Source: Flavobacterium ammonificans (GTDB lineage Bacteria; Bacteroidota; Bacteroidia; Flavobacteriales; Flavobacteriaceae). From it: a stretch of DNA of 64,000 bases. Position 1 is the stretch's first letter. Each line of letters opens with the position of its first letter. The notes beneath the pieces were generated by a model. That model had not been told where the DNA came from, ran no database searches, and saw only the letters and a list, made by a program, of their open reading frames with translations. This document shows positions 63,675 to 64,000 of the stretch, one piece after another. The DNA lies in the NCBI RefSeq assembly GCF_020885975.1, contig NZ_AP025183.1, positions 248,001-312,000 of the forward strand, in the 5' to 3' direction. Made by a program: the position numbers and the translations under genes.

Positions 63675-64000
63675 AAATGTATAAACCAGTCCAACTCCTA
63701 ACATTTGTCTTATCTGGAGTTTTGGACCCAATGTTACTTGTTTGCCATCAATTTGTTTTTTAGCTTTAATATCATCATCATAAATGAATTGCGCACCAAT
63801 ATTTACTTTTACATGTTGATTTACGGTTAAATCCAATCGAAAGTCATAATCAATATCAATATTCCCAAATTTGTTGATATAATCAGAAAAGAGGACTAAT
63901 TTATTTACCCAAACGACATTTTTAGCAATTTCTTTTTTATAATAACTTGAAAACAAAAAACCCAACTCAGTCCTAGTTTGTTTTCCATTTGTAATAATTA
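63660..64000 (-). CDS. DUF3078 outer-membrane protein, C-terminal fragment (gene runs off the window)
   Basis: The frame stays open to base 64000, so only the last 113 codons or so are present; no start codon should be assigned. The alternating strand pattern (IDIDYDFRLDLTVNQHVKVNIGAQFIYDDD) and an aromatic-rich end (GVGLVYTFLNHH) fit the barrel C-terminus of DUF3078 proteins. Function is unknown. Its 3' end overlaps the convergent LuxE-like gene by 15 bases. Confidence 0.75.
   Translation of the reverse strand, partial: IITNGKQTRTELGFLFSSYYKKEIAKNVVWVNKLVLFSDYINKFGNIDIDYDFRLDLTVNQHVKVNIGAQFIYDDDIKAKKQIDGKQVTLGPKLQIRQMLGVGLVYTFLNHH

Noticed and set aside
1..64000. tRNA, rRNA, CRISPR array, prophage or insertion sequence
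   Set aside because: Read for on both strands; no cloverleaf, regular spacer array, transposase or integrase was recognised.

Overview
The window reads as the chromosome of a member of the Flavobacteriaceae, most likely Flavobacterium. The DNA is AT-rich. Promoters follow the Bacteroidetes pattern TTG-N(about 19)-TAnnTTTG. The window holds a SusC/SusD outer-membrane pair, TonB receptors with an N-terminal carboxypeptidase-like domain, a type IX secretion sorting domain, and an alternative complex III (Act) fused in one operon to a caa3-type oxidase. I see no rRNA, tRNA, CRISPR, phage or insertion sequence. Most of the window is ordinary housekeeping sequence.

Layout. (1) 1-10876 is a fructan/sucrose utilisation locus: susCD (minus strand) diverges from GH32 fructanase, sugar-porter MFS, fructokinase, VOC protein and GH13 glucosidase. 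Two CG-centred palindromes lie in the shared promoter region, and a LacI-family regulator follows. The GH13 gene is broken by one extra G in a G7 tract. (2) 10878-12834 carries queG and ruvB; queG seems to lack any ATG/GTG and to start at ATT. (3) 12927-24269 is the respiratory operon actABCDEF-ctaC-ctaD. (4) 24487-31343 carries a SPOR protein, rimP-nusA-infB with a terminator-like hairpin in its leader, a thioredoxin-fold protein without cysteines, and a membrane phosphoesterase. (5) 31486-38430 carries polA, an orphan lacI, rplM-rpsI, and rpsB-tsf with a structured leader. (6) 38546-50244 is mixed housekeeping: queuosine precursor transporter, tag, aat, nrdA, nrdB, DUF3109, marC, a deaminase, a HupE-like protein, a TerB-like protein, a GNAT and an aspartate kinase. 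(7) 50301-53466 pairs a beta-carbonic anhydrase with a SulP transporter.

(8) 53558-62612 is the most interesting part. A PhoR-like kinase and PhoB-like regulator diverge from a TonB receptor and lipoprotein. A MORN-type protein and a stand-alone T9SS sorting domain follow. The stretch ends with a PlcP-type metallophosphoesterase next to a glycosyltransferase. The promoters of the receptor and of the phosphoesterase carry arrays of TAACA-like units repeated every 11 bp, with the last unit starting exactly 15 bp before the -7 box in both. Two other promoters in the cluster carry weaker versions. An 11-bp direct-repeat period is the hallmark of PhoB binding, and adjacent plcP and glycosyltransferase genes are the known signature of membrane-lipid remodelling under phosphate starvation. 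I therefore propose that this stretch is a local Pho-type regulon. No pst or phoU gene is present in the window to confirm the signal.

(9) 62694-64000 holds a LuxE-like acyl-protein synthetase gene and the 3' end of a DUF3078 outer-membrane protein gene.
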